DNA of 64,000 nt, taken from an uncultured Muribaculum sp. (GTDB lineage: Bacteria > Bacteroidota > Bacteroidia > Bacteroidales > Muribaculaceae). Shown here piece by piece: positions 16,083 through 27,400 of this stretch. How positions within the stretch are numbered: the first letter of the stretch is position 1; every line of letters begins with the position of its first letter. The translations under genes and the position numbers were made by a program. The stretch lies in NCBI GenBank assembly GCA_910587665.1, contig CAJUMZ010000005.1:1-64000 (forward strand), written 5' to 3'. Below the pieces are notes generated by a model that worked only from the letters and a program-made list of their open reading frames with translations, had not been told where the DNA came from and did not search any database.

Positions 16083-19000
16083 ATGATGAACAGATTATAT
16101 TTCATATTTCTTACAATTGCGGCATTGTTGCTGCCATTGCAGTCCATGGCGCAGTCAGCCAATATGGTCAGGGGTGTCGTGGTCGATGAGATAGACGAGC
16201 CTCTCATCGGAGTCGGCATATATGAGATTGACAAAAACAATCGCGTATACAGCACTACGGTCACCGACATTAACGGTGAGTTTTCCCTGAGAGTAAAAAA
16301 TCCCAAGAATCAGATTAAGGTCAGCTATGTCGGCTATGATGCCATTGTGCTTCCCATTCAACCTGAAATGAATATAAAGATGAAGAACAATACCACCCTT
16401 CAGGAAGTGGTGGTTACGGGGCAGAGGATGCACAATGACGGTACACTCCCAATTAACCGGGCCGAGATTTCGGGTGCTGTACAGAGTATCAGCACTGATG
16501 TCTTTGAGGGACTGGCCGTTGCCTCGGTCGATGATGCTCTTCAGGGGCGTATGGCCGGACTTGATATTGTGAGTGCCTCCGGAGACCTCGGTTCCGGTTC
16601 ATCTATGCGTATCAGGGGTTCCGGTTCGATCAACTCTAATTCGCAGCCGCTTATCGTGCTTAACGACATCCCTTACGAGAGTCATGTCGACGGTTCGTTT
16701 GATTATGCTAATGCTACTTCCGAGCAGTTTGCCAATCTGCTTAGTATCAATCCGGAAGATATCGAGGAGATAACGGTGTTGAAAGACGGTGCCTCGGCTG
16801 CGATATACGGTGCCCGGGGAGCCAACGGCGTTATCATGATCAAGACCAAGCGAGGAGTCAAAGGTCCGACGAGGGTACAGTATCTTTACAAATTCTCCGG
16901 ACACCGTCAGCCCAAGGGGCGCAAAATGCTTACCGGTGATGACTACACCATGCTTATGAAACAGGCATATTTCAACCCCCGTCAGGATGAGAACGCCTGC
17001 AACATTCCCGAATTCAGCTATGATCCCACCTTTTCTGAATATGAACAGTTCAACAACAACACCGATTGGGTCGATGAGGTGACGCAATACGGCTTTGCCC
17101 ATGATAATACGATCAATATCACCGGTGGTGGCGACAAGGCGAAATATCGTGTCTCGCTGGGTTATCTCACTCACTCCGGAACGATAATCAAGCAGCATTA
17201 TGACCGAATTTCCACTCTTATGAATCTCGACTATCAGGTGTCGGATCGCTTGAAGTTTTCTACCGAGTTCTCGCTTACTCATTCAAAAAACAAGCAGAAC
17301 TACAAGGAAGAGTGGTATTCCGAGGGTCTTCTGGACATAGCGTACAGAAAAATGCCTAATGTCTCGGTATACCGTCAGGATGCTTTCGGTAACGATACTA
17401 ATGAATTTTACAATATACCCATGACCTCCTCGCTTGGTGACAGCCAGAAGCTTCTTGCCAACCCGGTGGCACTTGCACATCTTGCAAAGTTTAACGAGAC
17501 CAACATGCGTATCATTCCTACACTGAGGCTGCAATACGACATTCTTGATCCCAACAAGACAAAGTTGCGTTATTCGGGATATGTGCAATTTGACATCGAG
17601 AACAAGCGTGAGGACAAGATGCTTCCACGCGAGGTGTCATCTCAGACCTGGAATAACGAAAATATCAACCGTGCGTATGGCAGGGAAGCGGAAAGTCTTA
17701 ATATCCAGACCAAACATGACCTGCTGTTTGTCCCAAAATTCGGTGACAGGCACTCCTTCATGCTTTATGGCGCATGGGAACTTACCACGGGAAATTCCCA
17801 TTATCAGGAATTCCGCAAATACAATCTTCCCAACGGCATATCCAATCCGGCAATGGACGGGTATGAGAACACGATGAGAAGTGAACGAGGTGAATGGCGC
17901 TCGATGGCATTCATGGGACGCGCACACTACACTTTTGATGAAAAGTATGTGATTGACGCCACGGTGAGAGCCGACGGCAGTACGCGTTTCGGACCGGGTC
18001 ATCGCTGGGGAACATTCCCTGCCGTGTCGGCTAAATGGATTCTGTCACGTGAATCATGGTTTGAGGGCTGGCGTGACTGGCTTGACCTTTTCGGCATCCG
18101 TGCGGGATATGGAAAGACCGGTCGCATGCCGGACTATGAATACCTGCACTATGCCCGATATAATTCCAACTGGGATTCGTCAGACGGTAACAACTACATA
18201 GACATCCCCACAATGAAGCCTACTACCATACGCCTGTCCAACCTGCGTTGGGAGACCACGACTTCGTATAATGCCGGTTTCGACTTGAATCTGTTCAATT
18301 ACCGTTACAATCTTGACTTCAATGTATTCCACGAGAAGAATAACGACCTGCTGTTCAAGGATCAGACAATCCCTTCATCATCGGGATTCTCCTCGATAAG
18401 CTATGTAAACGGAGGCAGCATGGAAAAGAACGGATGGGAGTTGAACTTCTATACCAACAACATGTTGAGATTTGGCGACGGATGGTCACTTGACATAAAT
18501 TTCAACCTTGCCAACTATACCAGCAAGGTCACCGACCTGCTTCCTTCTATCTTGGATTCTTATAACGGGGAGTTTGATTACAACAACGGATCATATCTCA
18601 CCCGTGTACAGATCGGTAACGCCTTTGGCTCTATCTACGGATTCCGTTATAAGGGAGTGTATCAGTACAGTGATTATGTCGAGGGGCGCGAGGGTACATG
18701 TCCGGTGGTTCGTGATGCCGACGGGCGTGTGGTGACCGATGCACAGGGCAAGCCCCTTAACATGTATTTCGGCTATGGAAGGGTAAATTACAAGTTCCGT
18801 GGCGGAGATGCGATATATGAGGATATAAATAATGACGGTAATATAGACGAGCTTGATATTGTATATCTTGGCAACTGCAATCCAAAGATATATGGTGGCT
18901 TCGGATTCACGCTGAAGTGGAAAAATTTGTCAATGAACACATTTTTCAACTTCCGCGCCGGCAACAAGATTGTCAATTATGCGCGTATGAATGCCGAAAA

Positions 19001-19370
19001 CATGTATAGTAATGATAATCAGTCAATCGCTGTAAACTGGCGTTGGCGCAAGGAGGGTGACCTGACCGATATGCCGCGCGCCCTTTACCAGTATGGCTAT
19101 AACTGGCTTGGTAGTGACCGATATGTGGAAGACGGCTCTTTCCTGCGATTGAAGTATATAACGTTTAATTATGCTTTTGACCGGGACTTGCTGAAAAAGA
19201 TTTCCTTGCAGACTCTTAACTTGTATCTTACACTCAATAATATAGTGACGTTTACGAAATATACGGGTGTAGATCCGGAAATATCCCCAAATTCACTTGG
19301 CATTGCCGAGGATAGGAGCAATACTCCGCGGTCACAGTATTTTACATTTGGAGTGACGGTCGGATTCTAA
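16083..19370 (+). CDS. SusC-like TonB-dependent outer-membrane transporter
   Basis: Imports oligosaccharides across the outer membrane with a SusD lid, powered by TonB. The 1095-residue product has a signal peptide (about 1-24), a CarboxypepD_reg-like domain (about 28-105, VVDEIDEPLIGVGIYEID), a TonB box-like segment LQEVVVTG, a plug domain with SMRIRGSGSI and VLKDGASAAIYGARGANGVI, and a 22-strand barrel ending FTFGVTVGF. All hallmarks are canonical. I chose ATG 16083 because the upstream extension from 16035 overlaps the FAS1 gene and lacks a signal sequence. The gap to the FAS1 gene is 22 bases and to SusD 12 bases, so the three form one transcription unit. Confidence 0.95.
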   Translation: MMNRLYFIFLTIAALLLPLQSMAQSANMVRGVVVDEIDEPLIGVGIYEIDKNNRVYSTTVTDINGEFSLRVKNPKNQIKVSYVGYDAIVLPIQPEMNIKMKNNTTLQEVVVTGQRMHNDGTLPINRAEISGAVQSISTDVFEGLAVASVDDALQGRMAGLDIVSASGDLGSGSSMRIRGSGSINSNSQPLIVLNDIPYESHVDGSFDYANATSEQFANLLSINPEDIEEITVLKDGASAAIYGARGANGVIMIKTKRGVKGPTRVQYLYKFSGHRQPKGRKMLTGDDYTMLMKQAYFNPRQDENACNIPEFSYDPTFSEYEQFNNNTDWVDEVTQYGFAHDNTINITGGGDKAKYRVSLGYLTHSGTIIKQHYDRISTLMNLDYQVSDRLKFSTEFSLTHSKNKQNYKEEWYSEGLLDIAYRKMPNVSVYRQDAFGNDTNEFYNIPMTSSLGDSQKLLANPVALAHLAKFNETNMRIIPTLRLQYDILDPNKTKLRYSGYVQFDIENKREDKMLPREVSSQTWNNENINRAYGREAESLNIQTKHDLLFVPKFGDRHSFMLYGAWELTTGNSHYQEFRKYNLPNGISNPAMDGYENTMRSERGEWRSMAFMGRAHYTFDEKYVIDATVRADGSTRFGPGHRWGTFPAVSAKWILSRESWFEGWRDWLDLFGIRAGYGKTGRMPDYEYLHYARYNSNWDSSDGNNYIDIPTMKPTTIRLSNLRWETTTSYNAGFDLNLFNYRYNLDFNVFHEKNNDLLFKDQTIPSSSGFSSISYVNGGSMEKNGWELNFYTNNMLRFGDGWSLDINFNLANYTSKVTDLLPSILDSYNGEFDYNNGSYLTRVQIGNAFGSIYGFRYKGVYQYSDYVEGREGTCPVVRDADGRVVTDAQGKPLNMYFGYGRVNYKFRGGDAIYEDINNDGNIDELDIVYLGNCNPKIYGGFGFTLKWKNLSMNTFFNFRAGNKIVNYARMNAENMYSNDNQSIAVNWRWRKEGDLTDMPRALYQYGYNWLGSDRYVEDGSFLRLKYITFNYAFDRDLLKKISLQTLNLYLTLNNIVTFTKYTGVDPEISPNSLGIAEDRSNTPRSQYFTFGVTVGF

Positions 19371-19382
19371 ATTTTAAAAGAC

Positions 19383-20945
19383 ATGAAAAATATATTGAAA
19401 AATTCAATTATAGCCTTGGCGCTTGGTGTGACATTGAGCTCATGTGATGATTTCTTTGAGCTAAGGCCTACCAATGAGATGGTGCTTGACGAGTTCTGGC
19501 AGACTGAATCTGACGTACTGAGTGTGACAGGTGCGTGCTACCGAGCCATGCAGCAGCCCGGATTTATGCAACGGTTGATTGTGTGGGGCGAGTTCCGCAG
19601 TGACAACGTCATACTTGGCAACAATGTCGGGACTGACCTGGCTTATGTCGGCAATCTCAATCTTCTCCCCTCTAACGGGTATGCTTACTGGGGTGACTTC
19701 TACAATGTCATAAATCTATGTAACACGGTGGAGCATTTCGCCCCGTTGGTATGTGAAAGAGATCCTAATTTCTCCAATTCACAGTTAAGGGCTTATCTGG
19801 CTGAGGTGAAGGCTATCCGCGCATTCTGCTATTTCACCTTGGTGCGTACATTCAGGGATGTTCCCCTGATCACAGAAGCCACTGTTGATGACACTCAGGT
19901 GTTTCAATGTGAGCAAAGCGATCCTGATGAGTTGGTGGATTTACTGATTGAGGATCTCAAGGCATATGAAAACGATGCCGTTGTGGCATGGAGCAATACC
20001 GAGTATACAAAAGGGCGTTTCACCCGTGCCGGTTTACGTTCACTCTTGGCTGAAATGTGTCTGTGGCGCAACCGTTATAGCGATTGTGTGACTTATTGCG
20101 ACCTTGTGATGAATGATGGCGGAAACGCGTTGTCCCTTGTGGGTTCCAATGCCTATAACCGGAGTGTCTTTGTTAACGGCAACTCAACGGAAAGCATTCT
20201 TGAACTTCAGTTCAGCAGAAATAATATCCCGAATTATACACTCTGTGAGTTTTACGGCACAGAGGGCGGTCATTCCGGATGGGGACACCAGCAGATGATG
20301 GCATATGATTTTTCAACCACGTCGCTGTTTTCTGTGACCGACATAAGAGGTATTGATTCATTCTATTCATCTTCCTCTCTGGCGGCGTTTCCTATAAAGA
20401 AATATCTCGCTTACCGTAATGAAATCACTACCGACAATGTAAAGGAATCCGATTACAATAGTGTTGACGGTGGTATCGGCAACTGGATTATATATCGTCT
20501 TCCCGATATCATGCTGATGAAAGCGGAGGCTCTTGTAGAGACAGGCGGCGCCAATGCGCTGGAAACGGCCTTCAATCTTGTGTGTGCGGTCTATGATCGT
20601 TCCAATCCTGAGGCGGGTGCCGGTTCTCTTGACTACAGCCGCTATAATACACAGGATCGCATGAGGAATCTGGTATTTGACGAGCGGCAGCGTGAGTTCC
20701 TGTTTGAAGGCAAGCGCTACTTTGACATACTGCGTCGTATAAACCGCGACCGCTCACAGTTTCAGAACATAGTGAACACTTATCTGGTCCCGAAATATTC
20801 GTCGCTTGACCAGTCGACGGTGACCAGCAAGCTTAGCGAGATGAATGCGCTGTATGTGCCTATTAAGGATACGGAACTTCGCAGCAACAAGCTTTTGAAA
20901 CAAAATCCTTTCTATAAAGTATCATCCTCGATTGAAAAAAACTGA
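19383..20945 (+). CDS. SusD-like glycan-binding lipoprotein
   Basis: A surface lipoprotein that caps the SusC transporter and binds glycan. The 520-residue product has a lipoprotein signal (LSSC, Cys about 21), the SusD N-terminal start CDDFFELRPTNEMVLDEFW, TPR-like helices such as AEVKAIRAFCYFTLVRTF, and the C-terminal VFDERQREFLFEGKRYFDIL that closes SusD/RagB proteins. Length is normal. It lies 12 bases after SusC and overlaps nothing. It pairs with the canonical SusC upstream; the next gene is another FAS1 lipoprotein. Confidence 0.95.
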   Translation: MKNILKNSIIALALGVTLSSCDDFFELRPTNEMVLDEFWQTESDVLSVTGACYRAMQQPGFMQRLIVWGEFRSDNVILGNNVGTDLAYVGNLNLLPSNGYAYWGDFYNVINLCNTVEHFAPLVCERDPNFSNSQLRAYLAEVKAIRAFCYFTLVRTFRDVPLITEATVDDTQVFQCEQSDPDELVDLLIEDLKAYENDAVVAWSNTEYTKGRFTRAGLRSLLAEMCLWRNRYSDCVTYCDLVMNDGGNALSLVGSNAYNRSVFVNGNSTESILELQFSRNNIPNYTLCEFYGTEGGHSGWGHQQMMAYDFSTTSLFSVTDIRGIDSFYSSSSLAAFPIKKYLAYRNEITTDNVKESDYNSVDGGIGNWIIYRLPDIMLMKAEALVETGGANALETAFNLVCAVYDRSNPEAGAGSLDYSRYNTQDRMRNLVFDERQREFLFEGKRYFDILRRINRDRSQFQNIVNTYLVPKYSSLDQSTVTSKLSEMNALYVPIKDTELRSNKLLKQNPFYKVSSSIEKN

Positions 20946-20949
20946 CACC

Positions 20950-22782
20950 ATGGACAGAATTAAGAATTTTATCAAGTGCGGCATTATTGTTGCCCTCTTG
21001 TCAATGACCGTTGTCGGTTGCGATGACGAGGTCAAGGGAGACAGCTATTATACTTTCACGGGAAGTACTGTCGCGTCATATTGTGCATCTTCCGAGTCTT
21101 TCTCGGTATTTTCGGAACTGCTGAATGACACCGGGCTGGAGTCACTGCTTTCCACCTACGGGCATTATACCTGTTTTCTTCCCGATGACGATGCTTTCGA
21201 CAGATACTTTGCGTCGATCGGGCGTCAATATGCTGACCTTAGTGATGATGAAAAGCGCGAGATTGTATATAACCATGTGATCAAGAGCGCGGCCACCGAT
21301 TATCTGTCGGAGCATTTTGAGGAGGGATCTTTGCCTGAATCAAATATGAATGACAAGTATGTCACTATTTCGTATAAATCCGATGGTAGCGGCAAAGGCC
21401 TCATAATCAATGTCAATAAGTCAAGCACCATTGTGGAGAAGGATATCGAGGTCCACAACGGAGTGATCCATATAATTGACAATGTACTTACGTCGAGCGA
21501 GGAATTTCTGCTTAATGTACTTGAGGAGAGCGGTGAGTTCGCGATTTTTGCAGAGGCGTTAAGACTGACCCACCTCAATGACAGCACTGAGCGTATAATT
21601 GACGAGAATTATGTGTGTCCTTATCCTTCCGGTGAGGTGAGAAAGGGAGAGATGATATTCAAGATTCCTGTCACCAAGCGTTACGGCTACACTCTCTTTG
21701 CCGAACCCGATGAAGTGATGCGGCATGCCGGAATCAACTCAATCCAGGATCTCGTCGCTTATGCCGGAAAATATTATGGAAACGAGGATGCTTCTGATTA
21801 TACATCGCGCAAGAATGCGCTCAATAAGTTTGTCGCCTACCATCTGCTTGATCGTCAGATGTCGACCAACTCATTCCTATATAACGGTGCCTGCACTTCT
21901 GCCAATTTCATGTCGGAGCGTAAGGAATATTACGAGACAATGTTGACTTTCCGGTTGATGGAGATCAAGGCGGGTAATAAGATCAATACACGTCGTGACG
22001 GGAATTTTGTAGGCATTGACGAGTCAAGGAGTAATCTTTCAGCTGTAAACGGTTTTGTCCACACATTGACATCAATGCTTGTCTATGACGAGGATGTGAT
22101 GACTAATGACGTGCTTAACAAGCGCATACGTTTTGACTTCTTCAATGTCCCGCCCGAACTGACCAATAACAACATACGCTGGCAGCTTTCCGGAATGACA
22201 GATGCCTCGGGGTATGTGATCACCAATGATTTTTGTAAGAAGCATCTTTCATTCAGTGAAGAGACGGAAATAACGATGTGGGCTTCTGATTCCTGGACCA
22301 ATTTTGAAGCAGATGAGCTTAAACTCAACGGTTGGTATGATTTTACGTTACGCATGCTTCCCGTGCCCCCCGGATCATATGAGATCCGCATGGGATACCG
22401 TCAGGAAAGCTGGCGAGGCATAGCACAGCTTTTTGTGGACAATGAGATCCAGGGTATACCCCGTGACTTGCGTATCGCCGGAAGTGATCCGCAGGTAGGA
22501 TGGATTCCCGACACCGGAACATCATCCGACGCCGAAAACGACAAGGCTATGCACAACCGTGGATATATGAAGGCTCCCGCCTCGATATGGACACTGCAAG
22601 GGCAAACCACCTTGCGTGAGAAGGAGACATGCCTTCGCATAGTGATCGGGCAATTTAACTTCCAGGAATACGGGGCACATTATCTCCGAGGAAAGAATGT
22701 ATACGCGCCTGACCAGGAGTTTCACGGCGATTACATCGAGATAATTCCGACAAGCCTGTTGGACACTGAAGACATCTACTAA
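20950..22782 (+). CDS. FAS1 domain lipoprotein with C-terminal beta-type domain
   Basis: The 610-residue product starts at ATG 20950, four bases after the SusD stop; an in-frame start at 20932 would overlap SusD. The signal ends TVVGC, so Cys about 24 should be lipidated. Two FAS1 domains are visible, at about residues 35-190 (CASSESFSVFSELLND, then FLPDDDAFDRYF) and 190-385. From about 395 to 605 there is a different domain with GSYEIRMGYRQESWRGIAQL and a terminal GDYIEIIP, resembling a DUF5108-type or carbohydrate-binding beta-sandwich. The FAS1 part is similar to the neighbouring FAS1 lipoproteins, suggesting duplication and divergence. Probably a surface glycan-binding protein; the ligand is unknown. 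Confidence 0.8.
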   Translation: MDRIKNFIKCGIIVALLSMTVVGCDDEVKGDSYYTFTGSTVASYCASSESFSVFSELLNDTGLESLLSTYGHYTCFLPDDDAFDRYFASIGRQYADLSDDEKREIVYNHVIKSAATDYLSEHFEEGSLPESNMNDKYVTISYKSDGSGKGLIINVNKSSTIVEKDIEVHNGVIHIIDNVLTSSEEFLLNVLEESGEFAIFAEALRLTHLNDSTERIIDENYVCPYPSGEVRKGEMIFKIPVTKRYGYTLFAEPDEVMRHAGINSIQDLVAYAGKYYGNEDASDYTSRKNALNKFVAYHLLDRQMSTNSFLYNGACTSANFMSERKEYYETMLTFRLMEIKAGNKINTRRDGNFVGIDESRSNLSAVNGFVHTLTSMLVYDEDVMTNDVLNKRIRFDFFNVPPELTNNNIRWQLSGMTDASGYVITNDFCKKHLSFSEETEITMWASDSWTNFEADELKLNGWYDFTLRMLPVPPGSYEIRMGYRQESWRGIAQLFVDNEIQGIPRDLRIAGSDPQVGWIPDTGTSSDAENDKAMHNRGYMKAPASIWTLQGQTTLREKETCLRIVIGQFNFQEYGAHYLRGKNVYAPDQEFHGDYIEIIPTSLLDTEDIY

Positions 22783-22800
22783 AATATAGATTTCGAAGAT

Positions 22801-24378
22801 ATGAAAAAAGATATATTAAAAACCGTGTTGACCGCAAGTGTCGTTGCCATGTATGGGTGTGACGACTCCTGGGACAATCATTATAATGATAATCCGGTTA
22901 TCGGGGCTGAGGCTTCGGTATATGAACAGATCAAAAGCGATCCGGAGCTGAGCGTATTTGCCGGGATGATCGAGACTGCAGGTTATAAGGATCTCTTGAG
23001 TTCTACCCAGACATTTACTGTATGGGCTCCGGTCAACGATGCCTTGCAAGATGTAAACCTTGAGGATAAGGAAGCGGTGGCGCGTACGCTGGCAAATCAT
23101 ATCGCGCGCTTCAACATTTCCACCGCCACCCCGGCCGGCGACGGAGTGAAGATGCTAAACGGCAAGGTTTTGTATTTTTCCTCAACTTCACCTTCTTTTG
23201 GAGGCGTGGACATCATCAACCCTGATATTCACGCATCCAACGGCCTGATACATAAACTTTCGACTGCGATTCCTTATTCTTATAACTTCCGTGAGTATAT
23301 CGACACGCATGACAACACGTCATACATTTCGGAGTTTATTGCATTATTTGACGAGATGCTTCTTCCCTCACAGATACCCGGTGCGGTCAACGTCTCGTCG
23401 GCTGATTCGGTTGCTATAAGCTATAACCGGCTTCTTGAATATCCGGTATACGGACTTGGCAGTATCGCGTCGGAAGACAGTGTATTCACCATGGTAATTC
23501 CCGACAATAATGCCTGGGTAAGCGCATATGAGGCGATTAAGCCATATTTCCTTACATATAATAAGGATCAAGAGATAGCTGATTCAATCCAGCACATGCA
23601 GACATCGCTTGCCGTAGTTAATGACCTGGTATCCAGAATTCGTATTAAGAATCCTCAGGAAGTAGACTCGATTATAACCACGGGTGGCAGTGTGATATCC
23701 GACCCTGTGGCGTTTTTCTCAGGTATGAGGCAGGTTGACGCAAGCAACGGCAGCATTTTTCTGGCTTCTGCCATTAATTATGACATGACCGAGACTTTCA
23801 ACAAGAAAATCGAGATAGAGGCGGAGGCACAGACCGGCAGGACTCCTGCCGCAGGTACTACGATATATACCCGAAATGTGCCGACCGACAATCAGTTTGC
23901 CCATCAGATCAGCGGGCAGCGATATATCGAGGTATTTCCGGTGTCTTCGTCAAGGCAGCCCGGTGTTACGTTTGCAGTGCCCGATATACTTGCCGGTCAT
24001 TATGACATCTATGCCACATTTGTGCCCGCTAATGTAAGTGACCAGTCCAACACTCAGGACAGCACGCGTGTGCAGTTTGCCCTCAGCTATATGGGAGAAA
24101 ACGGTCGTACGCTGAGCAAGACATTTAACGATAAGGATTTCCTTACCTCAGGAACTCGGATGACAACTGTCAAGGTGGCGTCGGCATTTAAGTTCCCGGT
24201 TGCCAATTACTATGACCGGGTATGGTATATGAATCCTAAGAATGATCTCAAAGACAGGGTCACGACTACATCAATTTATGTTTCCACCAATGTATCAAAT
24301 GCCGAGTTTAACCAAAATGTGCTTTCCCGACGGTTCCGCATCGACAGGTTGGTATTTGTACCGGTGAAACCGGAGTAA
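22801..24378 (+). CDS. FAS1 domain lipoprotein
   Basis: The 525-residue product has a lipoprotein signal ending AMYGC (Cys about 20), then CDDSWDNHYNDN, a common beginning for secreted Bacteroidota lipoproteins. A FAS1 domain spans about residues 35-165 (SVYEQIKSDPELSVFAGMIE, TFTVWAPVNDALQ, SNGLIHKLSTAIP), and a second, more divergent one about 165-330 (FTMVIPDNNAW). The last 180 residues form a beta-rich domain (GQRYIEVFPVSS, DIYATFVPANVS) like that in the preceding gene. It is the third FAS1 lipoprotein of the locus and directly precedes the second SusC/SusD pair. The role in glycan binding is inferred from position. Confidence 0.8.
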   Translation: MKKDILKTVLTASVVAMYGCDDSWDNHYNDNPVIGAEASVYEQIKSDPELSVFAGMIETAGYKDLLSSTQTFTVWAPVNDALQDVNLEDKEAVARTLANHIARFNISTATPAGDGVKMLNGKVLYFSSTSPSFGGVDIINPDIHASNGLIHKLSTAIPYSYNFREYIDTHDNTSYISEFIALFDEMLLPSQIPGAVNVSSADSVAISYNRLLEYPVYGLGSIASEDSVFTMVIPDNNAWVSAYEAIKPYFLTYNKDQEIADSIQHMQTSLAVVNDLVSRIRIKNPQEVDSIITTGGSVISDPVAFFSGMRQVDASNGSIFLASAINYDMTETFNKKIEIEAEAQTGRTPAAGTTIYTRNVPTDNQFAHQISGQRYIEVFPVSSSRQPGVTFAVPDILAGHYDIYATFVPANVSDQSNTQDSTRVQFALSYMGENGRTLSKTFNDKDFLTSGTRMTTVKVASAFKFPVANYYDRVWYMNPKNDLKDRVTTTSIYVSTNVSNAEFNQNVLSRRFRIDRLVFVPVKPE

Positions 24379-24405
24379 ATCATCATGAAATAAAAACAGG
24401 AATTT

Positions 24406-27400
24406 ATGATAAATAACATATTAAAGCAAGGTGTGGCACTGTTGGTTGCGGGTATTGCTGCCCCGATTGCCACACATGCCATGGATATAAAGATTGACGG
24501 TCATGTAATTGACGGAGCCACAGGCGGCTCGTTGGCAGGAGCGCGCATCACCGTGCTTAATGGCGAGGGCGCGGCAATGTCGGGCGATAAAGGCGCATTT
24601 TCGATCGCGGTGCCGGGCGAGCATGCAATCCTGCGCATCGAGATTCCGGGCTATGAGTTAAGATATGTACCGGTATCGGCAAAGAGCGACATGACCATAA
24701 GCCTCAATCCCGAGACCGCCTATGGATTCAGTCCGGTGAGCCCGTTGACGGCATCGCCCTCTGTTTCGGTTTCCGATTTTCCTATTGAGGAAATCACCTC
24801 CGACCAGAGTGTAAGTGATCTGCAGGGCAACCTGTTTGCCATATCGCGTTCAGGAATGCCCGGCAGCGGATATTCGGTCTATGTTGACGGTCTCCATTCG
24901 ATAAGCCTGTCGTCACAGCCTCTTTATGTCGTTGACGGTGTGATCTGGGGTGAGGCACCGGAAACTGTGTCTGTGATGGATGGATATTTTTCCAATCCGT
25001 TGTCACTGATCGACCCCCGCGATATCGCCAAGATAACCGTTCTTAAAAACGGCTCGGCGGCATATGGTGCAAAGGGTGCCAACGGAGTCATTCTCATCGA
25101 CACCCGTCGTGCTGACGATGCCGCCACGCAGATTGAGGCATATGCCATGCTCGGTGTCAGGACTCCTGGCAAGAAAATGCCGATGATGAATGCCGGTCAA
25201 TACCGCACATATATCAGCGATATATTGAAAGATCGTTATGAGAATCCTGCACTGGTCGGAAACCTTGATATTTTCAACGATGACCCGTCGTCGCCGGCTT
25301 ACGCGATGACCCATAACAACACTGACTGGCAAGATCTCACAACCCGTACAGGGATGCTCATGAATTATGGTATCAACGTAAGGGGTGGTGATGACCGAGC
25401 CCTGTATGCTTTTTCTCTTGGCTACGCTAAAAGTGACGGTTCAATAAAGGAAACATCTTTTGACCGTATAAATGTGCGTTTTAATTCCGACATCACTCTC
25501 TGGAAGGGGCTTACCACACGTTTTGACATTGCCTTCGCGCAGGCTACACGCAAGATGAGAAATGACGGGATTGACGGTGTATCGGCTCCGGGCTACATGT
25601 CGATGATCAAGTCACCGCTGTTTCATTCCAATATCCTGACTAAAGACGGAGGGGTGACTAATAAGTTTGCCGATGTTGACGAGCTTGGGGTAGGAAATCC
25701 AATGTCAATTCTTGACCTTGGTATAGGCAATAATCGTAATTACCGGTTTAACCTGAATGTACTGCCTCGTTATGTATTCAACGACAAGCTGGCTGTATCG
25801 GCGCGCGTGAGCTACACCTTTGACAAAATGAAAGAGAACTCGTTTTTGCCCGATTACGGTGTGGAGGAGACCAACCTTTATAATAATAACGGCGAGATTT
25901 ATGCAGTGTCGAAAAACGTGGTCAAGAGTCAGATGGGGCGTTTTACCTCGTTTGATCTGGATGCCCGGATTGAATATAATCCTCTGCGTGATGTCGACAA
26001 TGATCTTGCGTTCACGCTGGGTTACCGTTATATGAACGATACATATAATTTTTCATATGGCGAAGGTCACAACACAAGTTCCGATTACATGAATGACCTC
26101 TCCAATACAAGCGCCGCCCTGCATTTCTCTCACGGTCTTGACTCGGAATGGCGTAATATGGCATGGTATGTTACCGCTGCATATTCCTGGCGTAACCGTT
26201 ATTTCATCAATGCCGATGTGGCCATGGAGACATCTTCCCGGTTTGGAAAGGATGCTCCCGGTGCATTAAGGCTCGGAGGAGTCGCATGGGGTGTTTTCCC
26301 GACAGTCGGTGCCTCTTGGGTGATTTCAAATGAAAACTGGATGAAGGATCTGACATGGATTTCCATGATGAGATTATCAGCGTCATACTCAATCGCCGGA
26401 AACGACAATGTGCCCATATATGCCAACAAGACATATTTCGAGTCAAACGGGCTTATGGACAACGCATTTGGCTGGGTTCTCTCCAATGTAGGCAACAATC
26501 GTCTTAAATGGGAGAGCACTTCCACTTTGCGCGGCGGTATTGACATAAGCTTTTTCAACGGGCGATGGTCGCTTGGTGCCGACGTATATCGTTCTGTCAC
26601 TTCTGATCTCCTTGTCCGTAGGATTTTGCAGGATGAGGCAGGCCTGGCGTCGTGCTGGATCAATGACGGGACTATGCGTAACATAGGATATAATATATCC
26701 ACTTCGGTACGTGCCCTGAATATGCGTGACTGGAAGCTTGACCTCGGTTTTTCGATCGGGCATTACTCCAATAAGGTGACGAAGCTTGACAGAAAGTTTA
26801 CCACCGATATTCTCGGAGGGCAGATCCTGACACAGGAGGGAAGTCCGCTCGGATTGTTCTACGGTTATAAGACCGATGGCGTGTTTGCATCGGCTACAGA
26901 GGCGTCGGCGGCAAATGTCGGCATTATGAATCCCGACGGTAGCGTCACACCCTTTGGCGCCGGTGACATGAGCTTCGTGGATATGACCGGCGAAGGTATA
27001 ATTGACGATGCTGACCGTGTGGTCATAGGAGATCCTAATCCCGATATATTCGGTAATTTCAATTTCCGACTACAGTGGAAAGGACTGGCTCTTTCATCAA
27101 TGTTTACATATGTTGCTGGAAATGACGTGTATAATGCCCTCCGCGCCAACCTTGAGTCAGGAAGTAATGTCTACAACCAGACGGTGGCCATGGTTAACCG
27201 CTGGGTTGCAAACAATCAGGTGACTGACATACCGCGTGCCACATACGGTGACCCTATGGGCAACGCGCGCTTTTCCGACCGTTGGATCGAGGATGGCTCT
27301 TATCTGAGATGGAAGAGTCTCGAACTCAGCTACAATATACCTCTGCATTCATCTTTCCTGCAAGGCATAACCGTATCTGCCGCAGTACACAATCTTCTTA

